Assembly: GCA_035455745.1 (NCBI GenBank)
Contig: DATIEP010000025.1
Location: 11,029-75,028 of the forward strand
Direction of reading: 5' to 3'
DNA: 64,000 nt
Origin: JADGGM01 sp027307005
GTDB lineage: Bacteria > Gemmatimonadota > Gemmatimonadetes > Gemmatimonadales > Gemmatimonadaceae
Positions within the stretch are counted from its first letter, which is position 1. Each line of letters begins with the position of its first letter. Shown here in pieces: positions 8,621 to 17,611 of this stretch. The notes beneath the pieces are model-generated. The model searched no databases and was not told the DNA's origin. It worked only from the letters and a program-made list of their open reading frames with translations. Position numbers and translations under genes: made by a program.

Positions 8621-10552
8621 TCAGAGAAGGCTGCCCACGTCCACGATCAGCGCCGGCGCACCGTCGCCGAGGATCGTCGCACCACTGAACAACGCCAGGC
8701 TCTCACGAGCCGGATCGAACTGCTTGACCACGATGTCCTGCTGCCCGGTGAGCTCGTCCACCACGAGCCCCGCGCGCCGCTCGCCCACCTCGAGCACGAT
8801 GACTTGATGGCGCGCGCCCGCCCCGTTCGCCCCGACGCGAAGCAACTCGTCGAAGCGAATGAGCGGCAGCACGTCATCGCGCAGCAGCATCACCTCGCGC
8901 CCCTGCACCCGCCTAACGGAACGGGCGTCCAGCTCCACCGTCTCGTTCACGTGCGCCAACGGCACCGCGTACACCTCGTCGCGCACGCGCGCCAGCAGCG
9001 CGCGCACGATCGCCAGCGTGTGCGGCAGCCGCACCGTCACCGCCGTACCCCGGCCCGGCACCGACCGCATCTCCACCGCGCCGCCCATCGCGCGCACGCG
9101 ATTCATCACGACGTCGATGCCCACGCCGCGGCCGGAGAGATCCGTCACGCGCTCGGCGGTGGAAAAGCCGGGACGCGCGATGATCCGCATCAGTTCCTCG
9201 TCCGACAGCGCCGCCTTGTCTTTTTCGACGAACGACATCTCTTTCGCCCGCGCGAGCACCCGCTCGCGATCGATCCCCTTCCCGTCATCCTCTACCCGCA
9301 CCAGCACCGTGCTCCGTTCGCGCGACACGCTGAGCACGAGCGACCCCGATGCCGGTTTCCCAGCCGCGCGCCGCTGCTCCGGCGTCTCGATGCCGTGGTC
9401 GACGGCGTTGCGCAGCAGGTGCACCACCGGATCTCCGATCTCGTCCAGCATCGACCGATCGAGCTCGATGTCGTTTCCCTCCACCGTGAAGACGATCTGC
9501 TTGCCCAAACCGTGCGCCGCATCGCGCACCAGACGCGGAAAGCGGTCGAAGACCTGGCCCACCGGCACCATGCGGCTCAGCATCACCTCGTCCTGCATCT
9601 CACCGATCAGCCGCGCGGCGAGCGCCACCGCCTCGTCCAACGCCGGGTCCCCGTGTCGCGCGGCCAGGTCGAGCAGCCGCCCCCGGGCGATCACCAGCTC
9701 GCCGATCATGTTCATGAGGGCGTCGAGGCGCTGCAGATCGATGCGGACCTGTCGCGTCGGCCGCGCTGCCGAGCCGGCCTGGCCGTCCGCCGCGGTCTGC
9801 TGGTGCGGCTGACCAACGGTTTCGACGCCGTCCACTTCCACGCGATCGACGTCGCCGACCGCGAACATCGCGCGCACGATCTCCTCGCGCGGCGCCGTGC
9901 AGTCGAGGTGGATCGAAAAGCCGGCGCCGAATTCTTCGGCCTGCAGCGCCTCGACGGGCGGGATCACTTCGAGCACCGTGCCTAACGATGCGGCGCGCTT
10001 CACGAGCAGCAGGGCGCGCGCACCGCGCAGCGCGGTACCGGACGCCAGGCGCAATCGGATCAACCGGTTGCTCGTCGCCGCATGCGAGGGCCGCGCCGGA
10101 TCGGGCGCCGGGCTCGGCTCGGCGACCTGCTTGGCGGCGATTCCACCGGTGGCCAGCGCCGCACGCGCTTTGAGACGAGCGATGAGGTCGAGGATGGCGT
10201 CCGGCACCGCCGTGTCGTCGGCTGCGCCGGCTCCGGTCTGTACCGCGCCCTCGATGGCCTGCTCCAGCGCATCGGCGGCCTCGAACAGGAGCTCCGTCAC
10301 GTCCGCGGTCACCGCCAACTCGCCGCGGCGAACGCGGTCCAGCACGCTCTCCAGTTCGTGCGCCAGCTCGGTGACCGCGCGATAGCCCATCGTCGCGCTC
10401 ATGCCTTTCACGGTGTGCACGGCGCGGAAGATTGCCCCCACCGGCTCGCTCGCCTCGGGCGAGCTCTCCAGCGCGAGCAGCGCATGATTCATCGCGGAGA
10501 GATGCTCGCGGCTCTCCGTGAGGAAGAGTTCGGCGTACCGAGAGAGATCCAT
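8621..10552 (-). CDS. cheA: Chemotaxis-type histidine kinase CheA
   Basis: 643 aa. Domain order: HPt (1-~105) with phospho-acceptor His46 in FRAVHTVKGMSATMG; a P2-like spacer (about 130-240); dimerisation helix LQRLDALMNMIGELVIARG (about 265-285); HATPase with VVHLLRNAVDHGIETPEQ and SGRGVGIDVVMNRV; and a C-terminal CheW-like domain (RALLARVRDEVYAVPLAHV). All kinase boxes look intact. CheY and CheW are encoded upstream and CheC downstream on the same strand. No MCP, CheR or CheB lies in the window. Confidence 0.96.
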   Translation of the reverse strand: MDLSRYAELFLTESREHLSAMNHALLALESSPEASEPVGAIFRAVHTVKGMSATMGYRAVTELAHELESVLDRVRRGELAVTADVTELLFEAADALEQAIEGAVQTGAGAADDTAVPDAILDLIARLKARAALATGGIAAKQVAEPSPAPDPARPSHAATSNRLIRLRLASGTALRGARALLLVKRAASLGTVLEVIPPVEALQAEEFGAGFSIHLDCTAPREEIVRAMFAVGDVDRVEVDGVETVGQPHQQTAADGQAGSAARPTRQVRIDLQRLDALMNMIGELVIARGRLLDLAARHGDPALDEAVALAARLIGEMQDEVMLSRMVPVGQVFDRFPRLVRDAAHGLGKQIVFTVEGNDIELDRSMLDEIGDPVVHLLRNAVDHGIETPEQRRAAGKPASGSLVLSVSRERSTVLVRVEDDGKGIDRERVLARAKEMSFVEKDKAALSDEELMRIIARPGFSTAERVTDLSGRGVGIDVVMNRVRAMGGAVEMRSVPGRGTAVTVRLPHTLAIVRALLARVRDEVYAVPLAHVNETVELDARSVRRVQGREVMLLRDDVLPLIRFDELLRVGANGAGARHQVIVLEVGERRAGLVVDELTGQQDIVVKQFDPARESLALFSGATILGDGAPALIVDVGSLL

Positions 10553-10697
10553 GTGGGAAGCGACGGAGCGGTGGGAGGCGCAGGCACATCGCGCGGGGCG
10601 ACGACTCGACCGATGCGTGACCGTGGCGCCTAACGGACGCCGGATGCGCCGGTCGTTGCGCAGGCGACGCGGACGCGCCGGTCACGGCATCATGCGA

Positions 10698-11060
10698 TCA
10701 CCCCAGCACACGCTGCACCGCCTCGAGGACCCGGCTCGGCTGGAACGGCTTCACGACGAAGTCTTTCGCGCCCGCCTGGATGGCTTCGACGACCAGCGCT
10801 TGCTGCCCCATCGCGCTGCACATGAGAATGCGCGCATTGCCGTCGAACTTCGTGATCTCCCGGACAGCATCGATCCCGCCCATGTCCGGCATGACGATGT
10901 CCATCGTCACCAGGTCGGGCCGAAGCTGCTTGTACTTCTCGATCGCCTGCACCCCGGTCTCCGCTTCGCCAATGACCTCGAATCCCGACTGCGACAGAAT
11001 GTCGGAGATCATGGTGCGCATGAAGATCGCGTCGTCGCAGACCAAGACGGTGTGACTCAA
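10698..11060 (-). CDS. cheY: CheY-type single-domain response regulator
   Basis: 120 aa receiver with D9/D10, phospho-acceptor D54 in TMDIVMPDMGG, the Ser switch in ILMCSAMG and Lys in DFVVKPF. I chose the TTG start at 11058-11060 because a strong GGAGG lies 9 nt upstream and the product then has the normal CheY length. No ATG fits. It probably takes phosphate from CheA and is reset by CheC. Its output partner is not known from sequence; the PATAN protein is a candidate. A 145-bp gap separates it from cheA, with one GCCTAAC and no clear promoter. Confidence 0.93.
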   Translation of the reverse strand: MSHTVLVCDDAIFMRTMISDILSQSGFEVIGEAETGVQAIEKYKQLRPDLVTMDIVMPDMGGIDAVREITKFDGNARILMCSAMGQQALVVEAIQAGAKDFVVKPFQPSRVLEAVQRVLG

Positions 11061-11076
11061 CGTGACGTTCCTCCGA

Positions 11077-11538
11077 TCAGGCGAGCACTTGCGCGATGAT
11101 GTCGTGAATGTCGAGGAGCGCGACCACCTCGCCATCCAGCCGGCCCACGGCGCGGACCGCGCCGCCGGGCACGAGCGCCTCGGCTTCCGTTTCCAGTTCG
11201 AGCTCCGCCTCGCGGCGGACGTCCAGCACCTCGTCTACGGCCACGCCCACTACCTTCGCGCCATGGTCCATGAGCACGATCGACCCCGCCCCCTGGCTGG
11301 CCTCCGTGCGACCGAAGCGCACCGGCAGATCGAGCACCGTCACGATCGTCCCGCGCACGTTCACGAGCCCCGACACGAAGGGACCCGCACCGGGCAGACG
11401 CGTCGGCCGGCGCGCCGGAATGATCTCGCGCACCGTGCCTAACTCGACCGCCACCACGCGTCCCGCCACCCGGCACAGCACGACCTGCCCGGTTAGGCGC
11501 GCCTCCGCGCGGTCAGGTGTCGAGACGGTAGAAGCCAA
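11077..11538 (-). CDS. cheW: CheW-like coupling protein
   Basis: 153 aa SH3-like CheW fold: QVVLCRVAGRVVAVELGTVRE, then FVSGLVNVRGTIVTVLDLPV, then GVAVDEVLDVRREAELE. It would couple CheA to a receptor, but no receptor gene is in the window. The assigned start is TTG at 11536-11538, so the gene overlaps the end of the rluD-like gene by 26 bp. There is no convincing Shine-Dalgarno there, so the exact start is uncertain. Confidence 0.9.
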   Translation of the reverse strand: MASTVSTPDRAEARLTGQVVLCRVAGRVVAVELGTVREIIPARRPTRLPGAGPFVSGLVNVRGTIVTVLDLPVRFGRTEASQGAGSIVLMDHGAKVVGVAVDEVLDVRREAELELETEAEALVPGGAVRAVGRLDGEVVALLDIHDIIAQVLA

Positions 11539-12493
11539 AGTCGTCGAGTGGATCCCAGAGAGACGGCGGTTCCGCCCACCCGGCTGCCGCGGCCATCGCC
11601 CGGACCAGATCCGCCGGGAGCGGTGAGCGCAGTTCGACCGGTATGCCGGTCACCGGGTGCGGGAAGATCAACCACGCCGCGTGCAGAAACTGTCGTCGCG
11701 GTGGAAGCGACACGAGCCGTCGGGCTCCGCCGCCGCCGTACGTGTCGTCGCCCACTACCGGATGGCCGATCGACGCGAGGTGGACGCGAATCTGATGCGT
11801 GCGACCCGTGTGCAGGTGCGCGCGCAGAAAATCCGCCGCGTCGAACCGAGCAAGCCGCACGAAGTCCGTCCGCGCAGTTCGCCCAGTACTGACGACTGCC
11901 ATACGCTTTCGGTCTCGCGGGTTACGAGCGATCGGACGGTCGACTGTCAGACGGTCCTGATCGAGATGCCCCCACGAGAGCACCGCGTATCGGCGGATGA
12001 TCCGTCGCGCCGAAATCGCAGCGCCGAGCGACCGGTGCGCTCGATCGGTTTTGGCGACGAGCAGCAAACCCGACGTGTCCTTGTCGAGCCGATGGACCAG
12101 ACCTTCGCGCCCGGTGCCGCCGCCTTCTGCCAGCGGACCACCGCGTCCCATGAGCGCATTAACGAGCGTTCCGCTCCAGTGACCAGGCGCGGGATGCACG
12201 ACCATGCCGGCCGGCTTGTCCACGGCGAGCACATCGTCATCCTCAAATACTACATTGAGTTGAATGGCTTCAGGTAATATTTCACGTGAGATAGGGGGCG
12301 GGATGTCGACGCTCACGGTTTCGCCCGTCTGCATGCGGTAGCTGGCCTTCTCGCGTCGACCATCGACTGCGACGTGACCGTTGGCGATGAGGGTCGCCGC
12401 GTGCGTGCGGGAGAGGTCCGCGCTCCGCGCAACGAACAGATCGAGACGCGATGCTGCGTCGCTTTCCTCGACCGGGAAGGATCGAACCGTCAT
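11513..12493 (-). CDS. rluD: RluA-family 23S rRNA pseudouridine synthase (RluD-like)
   Basis: 326 aa. An N-terminal S4 RNA-binding domain (SRLDLFVARSADLSRTHAAT) is followed by the pseudouridine synthase domain. The catalytic-Asp motif VHRLDKDTSGLLLVAKT and the HTGRTHQIRVHLASIGHPV motif are intact. It is expected to modify 23S rRNA; the exact target class is inferred. It follows lspA with a 7-bp gap, an order also seen in Firmicutes (lspA-ylyB). Confidence 0.93.
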   Translation of the reverse strand: MTVRSFPVEESDAASRLDLFVARSADLSRTHAATLIANGHVAVDGRREKASYRMQTGETVSVDIPPPISREILPEAIQLNVVFEDDDVLAVDKPAGMVVHPAPGHWSGTLVNALMGRGGPLAEGGGTGREGLVHRLDKDTSGLLLVAKTDRAHRSLGAAISARRIIRRYAVLSWGHLDQDRLTVDRPIARNPRDRKRMAVVSTGRTARTDFVRLARFDAADFLRAHLHTGRTHQIRVHLASIGHPVVGDDTYGGGGARRLVSLPPRRQFLHAAWLIFPHPVTGIPVELRSPLPADLVRAMAAAAGWAEPPSLWDPLDDFGFYRLDT

Positions 12494-12500
12494 CGGGGGA

Positions 12501-13088
12501 TCACCCCCCGCTCGACACCTTGGGCTCCGGCATGACCTCGGGCATCACGTCGGGCACGGATTCCGACCCCTGAATCTCGAGCTCGGTTTCGGGCCGTCGC
12601 TCCTCTCCCCACAGCGCCCACGCGAGCAGGAAGGCTCCGGTGCTCACCGCGATGTCGGCCACATTGAACGTGGGCCACCGCCAGTCGCGGAATCCGATGT
12701 CCATGAAGTCGACCACTCCGATCGGCGAACGCACGCGGTCGATGAGGTTGCCCACCGCACCGCCGCAGACGAGGCCGAGGGCGACCACGCGCAGGACATC
12801 CTCGGACCGGGTGCCGCGGTAGAGGCGGCCGAGGATCACCAGGGCAACGACCGTGAGCACGAGAAAGATCTCACGAGACCACGGTCCGAGATTGAGGCCG
12901 AAGGCCGCGCCGGGATTGAACACCAGCGTTAGGCGCACGACCTCGCCGAACACGTTCTGCGGCACCCGCTGCCCTGGGAGATAATCAACCGCGGCGATCT
13001 TCGTGATCACATCGATCGCCACCACACCGGCGACCAACGACCAGAAGAGCGCGGGCCTAGGCCTGCTGTGGCTGCTGCTTCTTGGCAT
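12501..13088 (-). CDS. lspA: Signal peptidase II (lipoprotein signal peptidase)
   Basis: 195 aa, four transmembrane segments. The aspartic protease motifs are VFNPGAAFGLNLG, then GNLIDRVRSPIGVVDFMDI, then TFNVADIAVSTG. The catalytic Asp residues sit in NLIDR and NVADI. It cleaves prolipoproteins after diacylglyceryl transfer. The chosen ATG (13086-13088) overlaps the DksA-like gene by 32 bp. A short Pro/Glu-rich C-terminal tail extends past the usual end. Confidence 0.94.
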   Translation of the reverse strand: MPRSSSHSRPRPALFWSLVAGVVAIDVITKIAAVDYLPGQRVPQNVFGEVVRLTLVFNPGAAFGLNLGPWSREIFLVLTVVALVILGRLYRGTRSEDVLRVVALGLVCGGAVGNLIDRVRSPIGVVDFMDIGFRDWRWPTFNVADIAVSTGAFLLAWALWGEERRPETELEIQGSESVPDVMPEVMPEPKVSSGG

Positions 13089-13491
13089 CTTCCTCTCGCT
13101 GCTTGCACGCAAAGCAGAGCCGGGCGTGGGGAAGTGCATCGAGCCGGTCGAAATCGATGTCCTCACCGCAGTTGTGGCATTTGCCGAAGGTCTCCGGCGA
13201 CCGGTACAGCCGGCGCAACGCCTCGTCGATGTGCCACAGGAACCTCCCCTCCTGGCTCGCGAAGAGGAACGCCTTTTCGCGTTCCATCGCGTCCGTCCCT
13301 TGATCCGCCATGTGGAACGAGTACGAGCTCAGGTCGCCGTCCGCCGATTGCGGCGTGGCGTTGAACGCCTCGGTGTAGTTGCCGAGCTCCTTGAGCACGC
13401 GCTTCCGCTCTTCGAGAAGTCTCTTCTCGAAGTGCGTCAGCAGCTTCTTGGTCATCGGTTTGCTCTTCTTCGAGCTCGCTGAAGACGGCAT
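13057..13491 (-). CDS. DksA/TraR-family zinc-finger protein
   Basis: 144 aa. A coiled-coil-like helical N-terminus (KKLLTHFEKRLLEERKRVLKE) is followed by a four-Cys zinc finger, KCHNCGEDIDF...RLCFACK. This is the layout of DksA/TraR/YlyA proteins that bind RNA polymerase in its secondary channel. The position between ileS and lspA matches ylyA in Bacillus-type clusters. Whether it carries the catalytic acidic tip of true DksA was not established. Confidence 0.88.
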   Translation of the reverse strand: MPSSASSKKSKPMTKKLLTHFEKRLLEERKRVLKELGNYTEAFNATPQSADGDLSSYSFHMADQGTDAMEREKAFLFASQEGRFLWHIDEALRRLYRSPETFGKCHNCGEDIDFDRLDALPHARLCFACKQREEDAKKQQPQQA

Positions 13492-13493
13492 CG

Positions 13494-16400
13494 CTAGTGC
13501 ACTCTCGTCAGGGCAATGCGGACGTCGTCGTCCATCACTTCGACCGTCTGCACCGCGTCAACTGTTGCCGCGACGTCACCGCCGATGATGACATCGCTCG
13601 CGAGCACTTCCCCCGCCACGTAATTCCGGTGTTCCCGGACGGCGTTCTCCACGTCGGCGTTTCCTGTCACCTGCAACCGCACCCGATCGCTCACGACATA
13701 CCGCAAATCTTTCCGCATCCGCTGGACGCGGTTCACCACTTCTCTTGCCAACCCTTCGCGGCGCAAGGGCTCGCTCACCTCAGGATCGATCGCCGCGAAG
13801 TAGCCGCCTTCTTCTTTCACGACGAGGTCGCCCGTCGCCCGACGAACGACATCCAGGTCCTCGTGCGCCAGCGCATGCGACTCGCCTTCGACTGAAATCA
13901 CCAACGACTCGCCGCGCGAAAAGCCCAACAACGCATCACTGCTCAGCGCCGCCACTGCTTTCGCGGCGAGCGGTGTCCGCTTGCCGAATCGCTTGCCGAG
14001 TGCGCGAAAATTCGGTTTCGCTTCGAGACGAACGAGTGCATCCCCGGTGAGCGCGAACTCCACCTGCTTCACATTCAGCTCTGAACGCAAGAGCGGCACC
14101 AATGTGTCCAATACACCAGCCCTGTAATTTGGCACCACACATACGAGCCTGGAAAGCGGCTGCCTGATCTTCACTCCTGCGTCCTCGCGCGCCGCCCGCG
14201 CCAGCGTTGCCAGCCGCCGGATGCGGCCCATCGCCTGCTCGAGCGCCGCGTCGGCTTCCGACATGGAGCACCCACCAAACGGGGCGAGGTGCACCGAGGT
14301 TCCACCGCCGCCTTCTCCGCCCGCCGTCAGCTCGCGGTGCATCCAATCGGTGACGAAGGGTGCGAACGGAGCGAGCAGCCGACACGTCACCACCAACACC
14401 TCGTGCAGCGTGGCGAACGCGGCGCGATTATCCGGCGCGTCGACGTCGTAGAACCTGGCCCGGTTCACCCGCACGTACCAGTTGGACACGTCGTCGACCA
14501 CGAAGTCCATGATCGCGCGCAACGCCAGCGTCGCATCGTACCGCCACATGAGCTCGTCCGCTTGGTGGCAAACGGACGCGAGTCGCGACAGCACCCAACG
14601 GTCAACGAGCGGCCGCTCGGCGAGCGGCGGGTCGTCGCCGCCCGGGGTCCAGCCGAAGTTCGCGTACTGGGCGAACATGCCGCTGTAGACGTTCTTGAGA
14701 GTCAGAAGAAACTTGCCGGCCTGGTCGCGAATCAGCTCCTCATCGAAGCGGCGCGGCAGCCAGACCTGACTCGATGCGACGAGGAAGATCCGGGTCGCGT
14801 CGGCGCCGTGGCGCGCCATGACTGCCCACGGATCGACCACGTTGCCCTTGCTCTTCGACATCTTGGCGCCGGTGGCATCGAGCACGAGATCGTTGACCAC
14901 GACGGCGCGATACGGCGCGGCGAGCGCGCTGGTGCCGCCGTCGGTGACGTTGTTAGGCAACGCGTCGCCCAGGCCCGTGGCGATCGCCAGAAGCGAATAG
15001 AACCACCCGCGCGTCTGATCGACGCCTTCGGCGATGAAGTCGGCCGGATACTGGCGGTCCATGATCGCGCGATTCTCGAACGGATAGTGCCACTGTGCGA
15101 ACGGCATCGATCCCGAATCGAACCAGGTGTCGATCACCTCGGGCGCGCGCCGCATCATCGCGGGTTCCCGGCACTGGTCGCAGGGCAGCTCGTAGCGATC
15201 GATGTACGGCTTGTGCGGGTCGAAGTCCGGCGGAAGCTCGGTGCCTAACCGGCGGGCGAGCTCGGCGTAGGAGCCGACCACGGTCACGTGGGACGCATCG
15301 CGTTCGCACACCCACACCGGGAGCGGCGTGCCCCAATAGCGGTCGCGCGACAGCGCCCAATCGATGTTGTTCTCGAGCCACTCGCCAAACCGTCCCTGAC
15401 CGACTTCGCTCGGATGCCAGTCGACGCGCGCATTGCGGGCGAGCATGGCATCGCGGAACGATGTGGTGCGGACGAACCACGACTCGCGCGCGTAGTAGAG
15501 CAGCGGCGTGCCGCACCGCCAGCAATGCGGGTACGAGTGCTCGATCGTTCCCGCCTTCCAGAGGACGCCGCGGCGGCGGAGCTCTTCGATGATCACCGCA
15601 TCCGCGTTCTTGACGAACATGCCGCCGACGAGCGGCATGTCGGCCGGGAACTCTCCCCGCAGGTTGACCGGTTGCAGGAACGCGAGTCCGTGCCGTTGGG
15701 CCGCGGCGTAGTCATCGGCGCCGAACGCCGGCGCCATGTGCACCACGCCGCTCCCGTCCTCGGCCGACACGAAGGGCTCGGCGATGATCACCTCGTGTTC
15801 GCCGGTCGTGTACGGGACCCAGTCGAGCGGCCGGCGATAGCGGCGTCCGGCGAGCTCGCGCCCAACGACGCGCCGCTCGACGCGCCAGCGATCGGGCCAG
15901 TCGTCGCCTAACACAGCGGCCGCGCGCGACTCGGCCAGCATCAAGTTGGCCTCGCTGCCGTCGCGTCGCGCCAGCTCGAGATACACGAGGGTCGGGTGCA
16001 CCGCCAACGCCACGTTGGACACGAGCGTCCACGGCGTCGTGGTCCACACGAGGATCCGCGTTCCCTGTTCGCCCTCGAGCGTGAGCGCGACGTAGACGCT
16101 CGGATCGCGCACATCCTCGTAGCCTTGCGCCACCTCGTGACTCGACAGCGCCGTCCCGCATCGCGGGCAGTACGGGAGAATCTTGTGTCCGCGATAGAGC
16201 AGGCCGCGGCCGTGCAGCGTCGACAACGCCCACCACACGCTCTCGATGTACTCGTGCGAGTACGTGATGTACGGGTCGGTGTAGTCCAGCCAGTAGCCGA
16301 TGCGCGCGCTGAGCTTTTCCCACTCGCTCTTGTACGTCCAGACGCTCTCGCGGCTCAGCCTGTTGAACTCCTCGACGCCCAGCTCTTCGATCTGCGGCTT

Positions 16401-16736
16401 GCCGCTGATGCCTAACCGCTTCTCGACCTCGATCTCCACCGGCAGGCCGTGCGTGTCCCACCCCGCCTTGCGCAGCACGTGGGAGCCCTTCATGGCGCGG
16501 TAGCGGCAGAAGAGATCCTTGATCGTGCGCGACAACACGTGGTGGATGCCGGGGCGGCCGTTGGCGGTGGGCGGGCCCTCGAAGAACACGAACTCGTCGG
16601 CGCCGGCGCGCGCGCGCAGCGTCTGGCCTAACAGATCCTCGGCCTCCCACTGGGCGAGGATCTGCTGCTCGAGCGTGTCGGCTGCGAGGTCCGGCGGCAG
16701 CAGCCGATAGGTGGCCGTCGGCTCGGCGGCGGTCAT
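13494..16736 (-). CDS. ileS: Isoleucyl-tRNA synthetase (type 2-like) with swapped HIGH motif
   Basis: 1080 aa class I synthetase. The N-terminal signature reads GPPTANGRPGIHHVLSRTIK, so the HIGH tetrad is GIHH rather than HxGH. KMSKSKGNVVDPW is normal. The CP1 editing domain contains LVWTTTPWTLVSNVAL and the GWDTHGLPVE block follows the signature. The extended C-terminal tRNA-binding region is typical of type 2 (eukaryote-like) IleRS. The ATG at 16734-16736 overlaps the TGA of the phosphorylase gene. The swapped GxHH form has been reported in IleRS2 enzymes hyper-resistant to mupirocin. Confidence 0.96.
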   Translation of the reverse strand: MTAAEPTATYRLLPPDLAADTLEQQILAQWEAEDLLGQTLRARAGADEFVFFEGPPTANGRPGIHHVLSRTIKDLFCRYRAMKGSHVLRKAGWDTHGLPVEIEVEKRLGISGKPQIEELGVEEFNRLSRESVWTYKSEWEKLSARIGYWLDYTDPYITYSHEYIESVWWALSTLHGRGLLYRGHKILPYCPRCGTALSSHEVAQGYEDVRDPSVYVALTLEGEQGTRILVWTTTPWTLVSNVALAVHPTLVYLELARRDGSEANLMLAESRAAAVLGDDWPDRWRVERRVVGRELAGRRYRRPLDWVPYTTGEHEVIIAEPFVSAEDGSGVVHMAPAFGADDYAAAQRHGLAFLQPVNLRGEFPADMPLVGGMFVKNADAVIIEELRRRGVLWKAGTIEHSYPHCWRCGTPLLYYARESWFVRTTSFRDAMLARNARVDWHPSEVGQGRFGEWLENNIDWALSRDRYWGTPLPVWVCERDASHVTVVGSYAELARRLGTELPPDFDPHKPYIDRYELPCDQCREPAMMRRAPEVIDTWFDSGSMPFAQWHYPFENRAIMDRQYPADFIAEGVDQTRGWFYSLLAIATGLGDALPNNVTDGGTSALAAPYRAVVVNDLVLDATGAKMSKSKGNVVDPWAVMARHGADATRIFLVASSQVWLPRRFDEELIRDQAGKFLLTLKNVYSGMFAQYANFGWTPGGDDPPLAERPLVDRWVLSRLASVCHQADELMWRYDATLALRAIMDFVVDDVSNWYVRVNRARFYDVDAPDNRAAFATLHEVLVVTCRLLAPFAPFVTDWMHRELTAGGEGGGGTSVHLAPFGGCSMSEADAALEQAMGRIRRLATLARAAREDAGVKIRQPLSRLVCVVPNYRAGVLDTLVPLLRSELNVKQVEFALTGDALVRLEAKPNFRALGKRFGKRTPLAAKAVAALSSDALLGFSRGESLVISVEGESHALAHEDLDVVRRATGDLVVKEEGGYFAAIDPEVSEPLRREGLAREVVNRVQRMRKDLRYVVSDRVRLQVTGNADVENAVREHRNYVAGEVLASDVIIGGDVAATVDAVQTVEVMDDDVRIALTRVH

Positions 16737-17611
16737 AGCTGGCTGACGACGTCGCGCACGACGGCCGTGAGCCGGGGCTCCGCCGAGGCCGCGACGGCGA
16801 TGATCCGCTCGACCGTGGCCGGCTCCAGCGCGTCCGGCAGACAGCGATCGGTGATGATGGAGATGCCTAACACGCGCATGCCCGCGTGCACGCCCACGAT
16901 CACCTCCGGCACCGTGGACATCCCCACCACGTCGGCGCCGATCGCCCGCAGAAAGCGGTACTCCGCCGGCGTCTCGAGGTTCGGCCCGGTGACGGCGACG
17001 TACACTCCTTCGCGCAGCACGATCCCGCGCGCCGCGGCCGCTTTCCGCGCGAGCGCGCGCAGGCCCCGATCGTACGCACACGACATGTCCGGGAAGCGCG
17101 GGCCGAGCGAGTCGTCGTTCGGCCCGATGAGCGGATTGTCACCGAGGAGGTTGATGTGGTCGGCGATCAGCATCAGATCGCCCGGGTCCCAGAGCGGGTG
17201 CATGCCGCCGCACGCGTTGGACACCACCAGCGTGTGCGCGCCTAACTCACGCATCACGCGCACCGGAAACGAGACCTGCTGCGCCGTGTATCCCTCGTAC
17301 AGGTGGAAGCGCCCCTGCATTGCCACGGCAGGGCGGCCCGCCAGCGTACCGCACAACAGCCGGCCGGCGTGCGACTCGGTGGTGGACAACGGGAAACCCG
17401 GGATGTCCGCGTACGGGATGGCCACCTGCACATCCATCTCGTCGGCAAGTGCGCCGAGTCCCGTGCCGAGGATGACGGCAACGTCGGTGGGGCCATCGAA
17501 GCGATCACGCACGGCCGCAGCGGCGACCGCCGCCTGGGCGCGCGTGTGCGCGTGTCGAGCGGGGACCTGCGTCGGCGCCAGGCGTGGATCGTCGAGTCGC
17601 ACTCCGGTCAT
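16733..17611 (-). CDS. punA: Purine nucleoside phosphorylase (trimeric type)
   Basis: 292 aa. It carries the class I PNP motifs VAVILGTGLGALADEM, GFPLSTTESHAGRLL (phosphate-site His), MQGRFHLYEGY, SNACGGMHPLW, VTGPNLETPAEYRFL and VVGMSTVPEVIV. It catalyses phosphorolysis of guanosine/inosine-type nucleosides for salvage. The start at 17611 overlaps the divIVA stop by 4 bp (ATGA), and its own stop overlaps the ileS ATG. It thus sits inside the conserved divIVA-ileS pair, an insertion relative to the Firmicutes order. Confidence 0.94.
   Translation of the reverse strand: MTGVRLDDPRLAPTQVPARHAHTRAQAAVAAAAVRDRFDGPTDVAVILGTGLGALADEMDVQVAIPYADIPGFPLSTTESHAGRLLCGTLAGRPAVAMQGRFHLYEGYTAQQVSFPVRVMRELGAHTLVVSNACGGMHPLWDPGDLMLIADHINLLGDNPLIGPNDDSLGPRFPDMSCAYDRGLRALARKAAAARGIVLREGVYVAVTGPNLETPAEYRFLRAIGADVVGMSTVPEVIVGVHAGMRVLGISIITDRCLPDALEPATVERIIAVAASAEPRLTAVVRDVVSQL

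Noticed and set aside
8252..9985. A 577-codon open frame on the plus strand
   Set aside because: It lies antisense to cheA/cheC, is His/Arg-rich, has no family motif, and only exists because the high-GC codon pattern leaves antisense frames open.
16737..17081. A long N-terminal extension of ileS
   Set aside because: It would overlap the phosphorylase gene in another frame with Arg/Gly-rich sequence; the ATG at 16736 in the TGA overlap gives the normal IleRS start.
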